In this document: in pieces, positions 36,795-43,660 of the stretch | How positions within the stretch are numbered: the first letter of the stretch is position 1 | Layout: every line of letters begins with the position of its first letter | Source: Paracoccus sp. PAMC 22219 | GTDB taxonomy: Bacteria; Pseudomonadota; Alphaproteobacteria; Rhodobacterales; Rhodobacteraceae | Reading direction: 5' to 3' | DNA length: 43,660 bases | NCBI RefSeq assembly: GCF_000787695.1 | Contig: NZ_BBPH01000064.1 | Coordinates: 1 to 43,660, forward strand | Program-made: the position numbers and the translations under genes | The notes under the pieces: model-generated | The model's database searches: none | The model's input: only the letters and a program-made list of their open reading frames with translations | Told to the model about the DNA's origin: nothing

Positions 36795-37772
36795 CTACTC
36801 TGCGGCAAGGGTTTCGCCTGCGCGCAGGCAGGCCACGCGCCGGCGGGGGCCGGGCGTCAGGACGGGCGGCAGCGCCTGCCGGCAGGCGGGCAGCGCCATC
36901 GGACAGCGCGGTGCGAACGAACAGCTGTCCGGCCGCACCTCCAGCGACGGGGGCGCGCCGGGGATCGCGTCCAGCCGCGCACCCCGCGCCACGTCATGCA
37001 GGTTCGCCGCCAGCAGCCCTTGGGTATAGGGGTGGCGCGGGTTGCGGATGACCTCGTGCGTGGTGCCCTCCTCGACGATCTGGCCGGCATACATGACCGC
37101 GATGCGCTCCGAGATTTCGACCGCCACGCCGATGTCATGGGTGACGAAGATCACCCCCATGCCGAATTCGCGCTGCAGTTCGCGCAGCAGCAGCAGGATC
37201 TGGATCTGCACGGTCGCGTCCAGCGCGGTCGTCGGCTCGTCCGCCAGCAGCAGGCGCGGACGGCACGCCAGCGCCAGCGCGATCATCACCCGCTGCCGCA
37301 TGCCCCCCGACAGTTCGTGCGGATAGTTGGCCAGCCTCCGTTTCGGCGACGGGATGCGCACGCGCTGCAGCATGTCCAGCGCCACGTCCATCGCGTTCTC
37401 TCGGGACAGGCCCTTGTGGCGCATCACCGTCTCGGCAATCTGCTGCCCCACGGTATAGACCGGGTCCAGCGCCAGGCCGGGGTCCTGAAACACCATCGAC
37501 ACGTCGCCCCCGCGATAGGACCGCAGCGCCCGCCCCGACAGGGTCATGATGTCGGTCCCGTCAAAGCGAATGTCGCCAGACAGGTCCGTGCGTTTTTCCT
37601 TCAGCAGGCGCAGCAGGGTCTTGAGCGTGACGCTTTTGCCCGATCCGCTTTCGCCCAGCAGGGCCAGCGTTTCGCCCGGCATCAGCGTCAGGGACAGGTC
37701 GTTGATGGCATGGACAGTCCGCGCGCCCTTGAAGCGCACATCCAGATTGTCGATCTGCAGCAGCGGCGTCAT
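36795..37772 (-). CDS. peptide-type ABC transporter ATP-binding protein (DppD/OppD-like)
   Basis: First ATPase of an oligopeptide/nickel-type importer, 325 residues. Walker A is GESGSGKS at 40-47, the signature is ELSGGMRQR, Walker B is [12 protein letters not shown], and the H-loop is FVTHD. The C-terminal [15 protein letters not shown] has the Cys-rich oligo_HPY motif. The ATG at 37772 is chosen because it overlaps the stop of the second ATPase gene and fits the family start; a longer frame adds 22 atypical residues. Confidence 0.94.
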   Translation of the reverse strand: MTPLLQIDNLDVRFKGARTVHAINDLSLTLMPGETLALLGESGSGKSVTLKTLLRLLKEKRTDLSGDIRFDGTDIMTLSGRALRSYRGGDVSMVFQDPGLALDPVYTVGQQIAETVMRHKGLSRENAMDVALDMLQRVRIPSPKRRLANYPHELSGGMRQRVMIALALACRPRLLLADEPTTALDATVQIQILLLLRELQREFGMGVIFVTHDIGVAVEISERIAVMYAGQIVEEGTTHEVIRNPRHPYTQGLLAANLHDVARGARLDAIPGAPPSLEVRPDSCSFAPRCPMALPACRQALPPVLTPGPRRRVACLRAGETLAAE

Positions 37773-38782
37773 GCGGGCACCCCCTGTCCGGCGCGCGGAT
37801 GGCCGGATGCCGGGTCGTGCAGGTGGCAGGCGACCCAATGCGGCGACCCGGCGACCATCGGCCCCAAGGCGGGGTGGCGGGTCTTGCAGACGTCGGCGGC
37901 GAACGCGCAGCGGGTGTGGAACCGACAGCCCGGCGGCGGGTCGATCGGGTTCGGTGGATCGCCGGTCAGGGGCGGCTTCTGCGTGCGGTTGTCCGGGTCC
38001 ATCGACGGCATCGCGGAAAACAGCGACCGGGTATAGGGATGGGCCTGTTCGGCCCAGATCATGTCGACCGGGGCCAGTTCCACGACCTCTCCCAGATACA
38101 TGACCAGGATGCGGTCCGAGATATAGCGTACCACATTCAGGTCATGGCTGATGAAGATATAGGTCAGCCCGAACTCCGCGCGCAGGTCCGACAGCAGGTT
38201 CAGGACCTGCGCTTCGACCGACTTGTCCAGTGCAGACACGGCCTCGTCCAGGACCACCACCTTGGGCGACATGACCAGCGCGCGGGCGATGTTGATGCGC
38301 TGGCGCTGTCCGCCCGACAGTTCGTGCGGATAGCGGCCCGCGAACCGATCGGGGTCCAGCCCCACCCGCGCCATCAGGCGCCGCGCCCGTCCCACCGGAT
38401 CGTCCAGGCCCTGGACGCGCGCGCCGAACGCGATGCTGTCCAGGATGGTCATGCGCGGGTTCAGCGATGCATAGCTGTCCTGGAACACCATCTGGATGTC
38501 GCGGCGCAGCGCGCGCAGGCTGATGTCACGGCCAAGCGACTTGCCGTCCAAGTCGATGTCGCCCTCGTCCCGGTCGACCAGCCCGATCAGCAGCTTGGCG
38601 GTCGTGGATTTCCCGCAACCGGATTCGCCGACGATGCCCAGGGTTTCGCCCGCGCGGACGTCGAAGCTGACGCCATCCACGGCCTGCACCATCGCCTGGG
38701 TGCGGCCCAGGATGCCGCCCTTGATGGGAAAGTGCTTCTTCAGTTCGCGCACGCTCAGCAGGGGTTTGTCAGTCGCGGACAT
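37769..38782 (-). CDS. peptide-type ABC transporter ATP-binding protein (DppF/OppF-like)
   Basis: Second ATPase of the importer, 337 residues. The DppF-type N-terminus LKKHFPIKGGILGRT precedes Walker A at 52-60 (GESGCGKST); YASLNPRMT, ELSGGQRQRINIARAL and VVLDEAVSALD are canonical for OppF/DppF. The C-terminal GCRFHTRCAFAADVC is the Cys-rich motif of the family. It overlaps the permease upstream by 14 bp and the other ATPase by 4 bp, so all are co-translated. Confidence 0.95.
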   Translation of the reverse strand: MSATDKPLLSVRELKKHFPIKGGILGRTQAMVQAVDGVSFDVRAGETLGIVGESGCGKSTTAKLLIGLVDRDEGDIDLDGKSLGRDISLRALRRDIQMVFQDSYASLNPRMTILDSIAFGARVQGLDDPVGRARRLMARVGLDPDRFAGRYPHELSGGQRQRINIARALVMSPKVVVLDEAVSALDKSVEAQVLNLLSDLRAEFGLTYIFISHDLNVVRYISDRILVMYLGEVVELAPVDMIWAEQAHPYTRSLFSAMPSMDPDNRTQKPPLTGDPPNPIDPPPGCRFHTRCAFAADVCKTRHPALGPMVAGSPHWVACHLHDPASGHPRAGQGVPA

Positions 38783-39650
38783 TCATCGCACTCCTCAAAC
38801 CGTCGCTGAGCAGATTGAGGCACAGCGAGGTGGCAAAGATCATCACCCCCGGCAGCGCCGCCAGCCACGGGTTCACATAGATGGCCGACCGCAGCGTGTT
38901 CAGCATCAGCCCCCATTCGGGTTCGGGCGGGCGCACGCCGATGCCCAGAAACGACAGCCCCGCCGCCAGGATCATGCAGACGGATGTCAGTGAGGTCGCA
39001 TAAACGAAGATCGGCGACAGCACGTTTCCGATCACATGCACCCGGATCACCGTCAGCGCATTGGCCCCCGACGCCCGCGCCGCGTCGATATAGTCCAGGG
39101 ACCGCACGCCGGATGTCACCGCCTCGGCCACGCGGGTCACGGGCGGGATGAACACGATGGTCAGTGACACGAGGCTGTTCAGCACCCCCGCGCCCAGGGC
39201 GCCAGAGATCGCGATCGCCAGCAGGACCGAGGGAAAGGCAAAGAACACGTCCACGACGCGCATGATGATCGTGTTGGTGATGCCGCCGACATAGCCCGCG
39301 ATGATCCCCAACGTGCCGCCGATGAAGAACGCCAGCACCACCGGCATCAGCCCGATGAACAGCGTCAGGCGACCGCCATAGATCAGCCGGGACAGCATGT
39401 CGCGGCCCTGTTCGTCCGTGCCCAGCAGGTGGCCGGGCGTACCGGGGGCGGCAAGCCGCGCGATCATGCTGCCCTGATAGGGGTCGGCCAGACCCAGCCA
39501 CGGCGCGAACACCGCCGACAGGACCAGCGCGGCCAGAATGACTGCGCAGATCATCGCGACCGGGTCGCGCTTCAGGCGGGACAGCACGCCCGACCAGTAC
39601 CCGCGCTGCGCGGGGGGGACGACGGGAATGTCGGTGGTCACCTGCACCAT
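38769..39650 (-). CDS. peptide-type ABC transporter permease (DppC/OppC-like)
   Basis: Second permease, 293 residues with about six membrane segments. The N-terminal OppC-type part (YWSGVLSRLKRDPVAMICAVIL), HLLGTDEQGRDMLSRLIYGGR and the EAA loop SLDYIDAARASGANALTVIRVHVI are diagnostic. C-terminal LSFLGIGVRPPEPEWGLML is also typical of DppC. It lies 4 bp after the other permease and overlaps the ATPase gene by 14 bp. Confidence 0.95.
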   Translation of the reverse strand: MVQVTTDIPVVPPAQRGYWSGVLSRLKRDPVAMICAVILAALVLSAVFAPWLGLADPYQGSMIARLAAPGTPGHLLGTDEQGRDMLSRLIYGGRLTLFIGLMPVVLAFFIGGTLGIIAGYVGGITNTIIMRVVDVFFAFPSVLLAIAISGALGAGVLNSLVSLTIVFIPPVTRVAEAVTSGVRSLDYIDAARASGANALTVIRVHVIGNVLSPIFVYATSLTSVCMILAAGLSFLGIGVRPPEPEWGLMLNTLRSAIYVNPWLAALPGVMIFATSLCLNLLSDGLRSAMNVRD

Positions 39651-39654
39651 GCGC

Positions 39655-40608
39655 TCAGCTCCTTTTCACGCGGGGGTCGATGGCGGCCTGGGCCACATCG
39701 ACGATCAGGTTCATGCCGACGAAGAACATGGCCAGCACCAGGATCGTGCCCTGCAACAGCGGCAGGTCGCGCTGAAAGATCGCGTTGGACAGCAGGAACC
39801 CCGACCCGGGCCAGTTGAACACCGTCTCGATCAGGATCGACCCGCCCAGCAGATAGCCCAGCTGCAGCCCCATCACCGACAGCGCGGTGGCGGCGGCGTT
39901 GCGGGCCACATGGCGCAGCACGTCGCCGCGGCTGAGGCCCTTGGCATACAGCGCGGTGACGAAATCCATCGACAGGATGTCGCCCGCCAGCGCCCGCACG
40001 GTGCGAGCGACGATGCCGATGGGCACCACCGCCAGCGTCACCGCGGGCAGGACCAGATGACGCATATGCGCCCAGTCCCAGTGCCAGTCCTGCGAGCCGC
40101 CCGGACCCGCGCCCATCGACGGCAGCCAGCCCAGATTGACCGAAAAGATGATGACCAGCACGATCCCCAGCCAATAGTTCGGCACCGACACCCCGGTGAT
40201 CGACAGCGCCGTCACCGCCCGGTCCAGCAGGGTGTCGCGGTAATAGCCCGCCAGGAACCCCAGGAACGTGCCGATCGGGAACGCGATCACCGCCGCCGCC
40301 GCCGCCAGCAGCAGCGAATTGCCGACCGCGCCGAACACCTCGTCCGCGACAGGGCGACCCGACGCGATGGAGCGGCCCATCTCTCCCTGCAGCAGGTTGC
40401 CGATCCAGATCAGGTATTGGACCGGGACCGGCTTGTCCAAACCATAGGCCGCGCGCATCGCGGCCTGCTGTTCGGCGGTGGCGTCGACCGGCATGATGGC
40501 CGTCAGCGGATCGCCCGGCGCGATCTGCACCAGCGCGAAACACACGACCGACACCCCGAAGGCCACCGGCAGCACCAGGATCAGGCGTCTGAGGAAATAG
40601 CTGAGCAC
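39655..40608 (-). CDS. peptide-type ABC transporter permease (DppB/OppB-like)
   Basis: First permease, 317 residues, six membrane segments. MLSYFLRRLILVLPVAFGVSVVCF and LVQIAPGDPL mark the DppB N-terminus, the long periplasmic loop contains AAYGLDKPVPVQYLIWIGNLLQGEMG, and the EAA motif is near DFVTALYAKGLSRGDVLRHVARNA. The gene follows the binding-protein gene after about 50 bp with a hairpin. Confidence 0.95.
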   Translation of the reverse strand: MLSYFLRRLILVLPVAFGVSVVCFALVQIAPGDPLTAIMPVDATAEQQAAMRAAYGLDKPVPVQYLIWIGNLLQGEMGRSIASGRPVADEVFGAVGNSLLLAAAAAVIAFPIGTFLGFLAGYYRDTLLDRAVTALSITGVSVPNYWLGIVLVIIFSVNLGWLPSMGAGPGGSQDWHWDWAHMRHLVLPAVTLAVVPIGIVARTVRALAGDILSMDFVTALYAKGLSRGDVLRHVARNAAATALSVMGLQLGYLLGGSILIETVFNWPGSGFLLSNAIFQRDLPLLQGTILVLAMFFVGMNLIVDVAQAAIDPRVKRS

Positions 40609-40626
40609 GGCATGCGTCCCTGGCTT

Positions 40627-40651
40627 GGCCGCACCCGCACGGGGCGCGGCC
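40627..40651. terminator. intercistronic stem-loop after the binding-protein gene
   Basis: Arms GGCCGC (40627-40632) and GCGGCC (40646-40651) with inner CCC/GGG pairing form a strong hairpin 10 bp after the binding-protein stop and before the permease start. Without a T-run it more likely stabilises the binding-protein message, which importers need in excess. Confidence 0.4.
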
Positions 40652-40660
40652 GGTTGCGGA

Positions 40661-42265
40661 TCACTCGGCCATCGTGATGGACGAGAAGTTCAGGTACCAG
40701 TTCTGCGGCTGCACGAACCCCTGCACCTTGGGCGACATGGCCCGCGGCGCGACGTCATGCGTGACCATCAGGAACAGCGCATCATCGACGAATTTCTCGT
40801 GCGTGCGGGCCATTACTGCGTCCTGTTCGGCGGGGTCGAAGGTGGTCTTGATCTCTTCGAACAGGCCCTGCATGTCCTCGTCGCAGTAATGCCCCCAGTT
40901 GGTGCCGTTGGGCGCCACCAGGTCGCAATCCAGGTGCCGAATGAAACCGGTGAACGGGTCCTGGATGAAATAGGTGAAGTTGATCGACTGCGACCCCTCG
41001 ACCGACGGATCGGCGGCGCCCGCGCGCCACAGGTTGATCATCTGGTTCCATTCGACGACCATGAACTCGACGTCGATCCAGGCTTGCGCCAGCGACTGCT
41101 GGATGTATTCGTTCATCGGCAGCGGCAGCATCTGTCCCGACCCGGACGGAGAGATCAGCGCCTTGACCGACAGGCGGTTGTCGGGGCCGAACCCGGCCTC
41201 GGTCATCAGGGCCTGCGCGGCCTCCAGGTCATAGGTGATGTCGAAATCGGGTTCGCCGAACCACTGCGATTCCGGCGGCACAAAGCCCTTGGCCGGGATC
41301 ATCAGCCCGCCCAGCAGCGCGCCCATCGCCTCGCGGTCGATGGCCAGGTTCGCGGCCTTGCGCACGCGGATGTCGTTCCAGGGCGATCCTTCGGTGCGCG
41401 ACAGGTGCCAGGTCCAGTTGTGGGGCAGCGCGTTCTGGGTGATGGCAAAACCGTTGCCCTGCATCGCGGGAATGGTGTCGGGGGCCGGCGCCTCGATCCA
41501 GTCGACCTGCCCCGACATCAGCGCCGCCGAGCGGGCGTTCGATTCCGGCAGCGGGATCAGCACCAGCCGGTCCAGCTTGGGGATGCGGGTGTCGTCCCAG
41601 TAATCGGCAAAGGGCACCAGTTCGGCCCGTTCGCGCGGCACGAATGATTCCATCATCCACGGCCCGGTGCCCGACGGCTTGGCCGCGACCTGTTCCCAAT
41701 CCTTGCCCAGGGCCTCCCAGTTGGCCTTGGACGACATCATCACCCAAGCCAGCTGATAGGGCAGCGTCGCGTCGGGTTCGGTCGTGATGATCTCCAGCGT
41801 CAGGTCGTCCACGGCGCGATAGCTGGCGATGGCCGGAATGCGCGACTTGCCCTGCGCGGACTGGCGCGGGTCGTATTGTTCGGCGGACTCGTCCAGCAGC
41901 TTGTCCAGGTTCCAGACGACGTTTTCGGCGTTGAACGGGCTGCCGTCGTGGAACGTCACCCCCTCGCGCAGGGTGAAGGTCCAGCGGGTGCGGTCGGCCT
42001 CGTCGGCCTCCCATGCGGTGGCCAGCCCCGGCACTAGCGCGGACGGGCCGTCGCCCTGCGTCAGGTCCCAGTTGATCAGCGCATCATAGACCGTATAGCC
42101 GATGAAGCGCATCCCCTCGCCGCCCTGATCGGGCTGGCCGGTGGTCAGGGGAATGTCGGCGGCGGTCATGCCGATGCGCAGCGTGCCTTGCGCCATCGCC
42201 GCAGGTCCGGCCAGCACCGCCACCGAAAGTGCCAATGCGGCGATGCCTTTTCTCAGATCAAGCAC
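40661..42265 (-). CDS. ABC transporter substrate-binding protein, family 5 (SBP_bac_5)
   Basis: Periplasmic binding protein of the peptide/nickel class, 534 residues. I start it at a GTG (42265) preceded by GGGGAGAA, which gives the signal peptide MLDLRKGIAALALSVAVLAG ending in AMA before QGTLRIG; the longer ATG frame is hydrophilic before that and unlikely. Core features are LVPGLATAWEADEADRTRWTF, LREGVTFHDGSPFNAENVVWN and the C-terminal domain with NDIRVRKAANLAIDREAM. Family 5 proteins bind peptides, opines, glutathione or sugars; the amidase and RidA genes downstream hint at an amide or ureide ligand. Confidence 0.93.
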   Translation of the reverse strand: MLDLRKGIAALALSVAVLAGPAAMAQGTLRIGMTAADIPLTTGQPDQGGEGMRFIGYTVYDALINWDLTQGDGPSALVPGLATAWEADEADRTRWTFTLREGVTFHDGSPFNAENVVWNLDKLLDESAEQYDPRQSAQGKSRIPAIASYRAVDDLTLEIITTEPDATLPYQLAWVMMSSKANWEALGKDWEQVAAKPSGTGPWMMESFVPRERAELVPFADYWDDTRIPKLDRLVLIPLPESNARSAALMSGQVDWIEAPAPDTIPAMQGNGFAITQNALPHNWTWHLSRTEGSPWNDIRVRKAANLAIDREAMGALLGGLMIPAKGFVPPESQWFGEPDFDITYDLEAAQALMTEAGFGPDNRLSVKALISPSGSGQMLPLPMNEYIQQSLAQAWIDVEFMVVEWNQMINLWRAGAADPSVEGSQSINFTYFIQDPFTGFIRHLDCDLVAPNGTNWGHYCDEDMQGLFEEIKTTFDPAEQDAVMARTHEKFVDDALFLMVTHDVAPRAMSPKVQGFVQPQNWYLNFSSITMAE

Positions 42266-42502
42266 GGTCGTTCTCCCCTGTTGGCCGGGGACGTTGCTGC
42301 CCCGAATTGGGGTCACCTTTGACCGGGTCGGCGGGGATGCGCAGCGGCGGGCGATCATCGCACGGGGGTCGGCGCACGAAAAACCCATGCGATGCACGCG
42401 CAGCGGTCAGATTGCTGACAATTCCTGCACGCAATGTTTTTCGCGGCCGCCGACGGGGTTTCGGGATGGACAGGACGGCGGGCCGCGGGTCACAGGCGCA
42501 GG
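42266..42502. promoter_or_regulatory. divergent spacer between ABC operon and racemase-family gene
   Basis: About 237 bp without a gene. It contains a dyad GTCAG-ATTG-CTGAC (42406-42419), AT-richer than its surroundings and a possible operator, and the GTG ribosome-binding site of the importer. No dedicated regulator gene adjoins it. Confidence 0.45.
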
Positions 42503-43114
42503 ATGATCCTGCTGGCGAATCCCAATGCGAACCCGGCCACGACCGTGGCGATGTGCGCGATTGCCGCGCCCTGGCTGCCGGGCGTGCAGGGATGGACGGC
42601 CCCCACCGGACCGCAGGTGATCGTCACGCCCGAACAGTTGGACCGCGCAGCCGACGGCATCGCGGCGTTGCAGCTGCCCGCGGGGTGCCGCGGCGTGATC
42701 GTGGCGGCATTCGGCGATCCGGGGGCGACCCTGCTGGCGGGACGGCTGTCGGTGCCGGTAATCGGCATCGGCGCCGCGGCGGCGCTGGCGGCGGCGCAGG
42801 GTGGGCGGGCCTTCGCGGTGGCGACCACCACACCAGCCCTGCGGGACCGGATCGACGCGCTGATGCAGGAACAGCCCGGCTATCTGGGCTGTCACATGAC
42901 GGACGGCCCGAACGTGATGAACGATCCCGACGCGCTGGACCGGGCCCTGCTGGACGCGGTGAGGCGCGCCGCCGCGGCAGGGGCGCAGGCGGTGATCATC
43001 GGCGGCGGACCCTTGGCGCAGGCGGCGGTCAGACTGGCGCCGCTGTCGCCCGTGCCGCTGATCCAGCCCGTCCCCGAGGCCGCCCGCGCCATGGCACGGC
43101 TGCTGCGCGGCTGA
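42503..43114 (+). CDS. Asp/Glu/hydantoin racemase-fold protein lacking both catalytic Cys
   Basis: Member of the Asp/Glu/hydantoin racemase superfamily, 203 residues from the ATG at 42503. MILLANPNANPATT and the GDPGATLLA, VPVIGIG and AVATTTPALRDRI blocks are family features. Active racemases have a Cys just before the FGDPG-type motif (ACFGDPG) and a second Cys in the C-terminal GCAGM-type motif; here they read AAFGDPG (A69) and IIGGGPLA (G168/G169). The two-base racemisation mechanism is therefore unlikely. Relatives include decarboxylases and maleate isomerase, which also rely on Cys. It is divergent from the ABC importer genes. Function unknown. Confidence 0.85.
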   Translation: MILLANPNANPATTVAMCAIAAPWLPGVQGWTAPTGPQVIVTPEQLDRAADGIAALQLPAGCRGVIVAAFGDPGATLLAGRLSVPVIGIGAAAALAAAQGGRAFAVATTTPALRDRIDALMQEQPGYLGCHMTDGPNVMNDPDALDRALLDAVRRAAAAGAQAVIIGGGPLAQAAVRLAPLSPVPLIQPVPEAARAMARLLRG

Positions 43115-43116
43115 GG

Positions 43117-43660
43117 TTACAGATCCTCGATCCGCACATGGGCGCGGGTGCCGCCAAGCGACTGGAACGCTCGCTGACGGCAGGTCAGGACCAGCACCTG
43201 CTGGTCTGCCGCGACGCGGTGCAGGGCGGTGAACATCGCCTCGATCCGGTCGTCGTCGGTATGGACCAGCGCGTCGTCCAGGATCACTGGGACCGGCCGC
43301 CCGGCCTGCGCGAAGAGGCGCGCAAAGGCCAGCCGCGTCAGGATCGCCACCTGTTCGCGCGTGCCGCCCGACAGGATGTCCAGCGCCTCGGCCTGGCCGT
43401 CGCGGGTCAGGGCGTGGGGCAACAGGGTCTGGTCGTCGATCTGCAGCGCCGCGCCCGGATGCAGGATCGCCAGCAGCGGCTGCAACTCGCGCACGACCGG
43501 CTTGAAATAGGCGTCGCGCTGGCGCGTCCGCGCCTGTTCCAGCGTGTCGCGCAACCGCGTCAGGGCGGCCATCTCGGCCCCATAGCGGTCGGCGCGGGCC
43601 TGCGCCTCGGCGCGCTGGCCGGACAGCTCGTCCAACGTCTCCTCGATCCCCTCCTCGGCC
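43117..43660 (-). CDS. YhaN/SMC-like AAA ATPase (C-terminal part, runs off the window)
   Basis: The frame is open to the right edge, so this is the last about 180 residues of a larger protein. It begins in a coiled coil (GQRAEAQARADRYGAEMAALTRLRD) and contains the ABC-type signature LSGGTREQVAILTRLAFARLF, Walker B and D-loop in VPVILDDALVHTDDDRIEAM, and QVLVLTCRQRAF. This combination fits the YhaN-type SMC/Rad50-like ATPases, which usually pair with a SbcD-like nuclease (YhaO). The partner would lie outside the window. The gene is convergent with the racemase-family gene (2 bp apart). Confidence 0.82.
   Translation of the reverse strand, partial: AEEGIEETLDELSGQRAEAQARADRYGAEMAALTRLRDTLEQARTRQRDAYFKPVVRELQPLLAILHPGAALQIDDQTLLPHALTRDGQAEALDILSGGTREQVAILTRLAFARLFAQAGRPVPVILDDALVHTDDDRIEAMFTALHRVAADQQVLVLTCRQRAFQSLGGTRAHVRIEDL

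Noticed and set aside
1-43660. CRISPR arrays, tRNA or rRNA genes, insertion sequences, prophage
   Set aside because: No repeated spacer pattern, no tRNA cloverleaf end motifs, no transposase or phage family was found.

Overview
The window is very GC-rich and densely coded, with almost no gap above 200 bp and many 4-bp start/stop overlaps. The protein families point to an alphaproteobacterium of the Rhodobacterales, probably Paracoccus-like: tatABC followed by a DUF815 ATPase, a ScfR/PccR-type regulator, a Rhodobacter-type FliM-like protein and a long alphaproteobacterial RibA. The genus is inference. No rRNA, tRNA, CRISPR array, insertion sequence or phage gene was seen.

Layout. 1-647 (-): 5'-part of a FliM-like protein. 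709-7809 (-): tatA-tatB-tatC-DUF815 ATPase-ScfR regulator-single-domain response regulator-small membrane protein-SLC5-type sensor kinase, read as one tightly packed run. 8004-9193 (+): MarC and a membrane-anchored retropepsin. 9190-11620 (-): M20 amidohydrolase and a polytopic transporter-like protein, divergent from a MarR regulator (11775, +) across a symmetric dyad. 12260-20927 (-): FdhF/YdeP-type molybdoenzyme, a three-subunit aldehyde oxidase of PaoABC type, a BASS transporter and a gamma-glutamyltransferase-like protein, divergent from a GntR regulator with a palindromic operator. 21659-25841 (-): RND efflux pump with its membrane fusion protein. 26027-27536: inositol-phosphatase family enzyme and a convergent FkbM methyltransferase. 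27730-31844 (+): five genes joining GTP cyclohydrolase II, a dehydrogenase, a degenerate PTPS-family protein, a methyltransferase and a RibD-type reductase without deaminase. 31828-34174 (-): CoA-transferase and glutaryl-CoA dehydrogenase, divergent from a LysR regulator. 35157-42265 (-): peptide-type ABC importer with amidase and RidA, divergent from an Asp/Glu-racemase family gene. 43117-43660 (-): C-terminal part of a YhaN/SMC-like ATPase.

The most interesting biology is the 27.7-31.8 kb cluster. It looks like a small pathway that starts from GTP through the riboflavin-type pyrimidine intermediate and then leaves it, using a PTPS-family protein that has lost the usual catalytic Cys and one zinc-binding His. 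I know of no assigned product.

The most important technical point is that eleven genes are each broken by one or two missing single bases (13 sites), nearly all at short runs of one base. Adding one base at each site restores a full-length family member every time. This looks like residual deletion errors of the sequencing, not gene decay, and the affected genes are annotated here as whole genes with the break noted.
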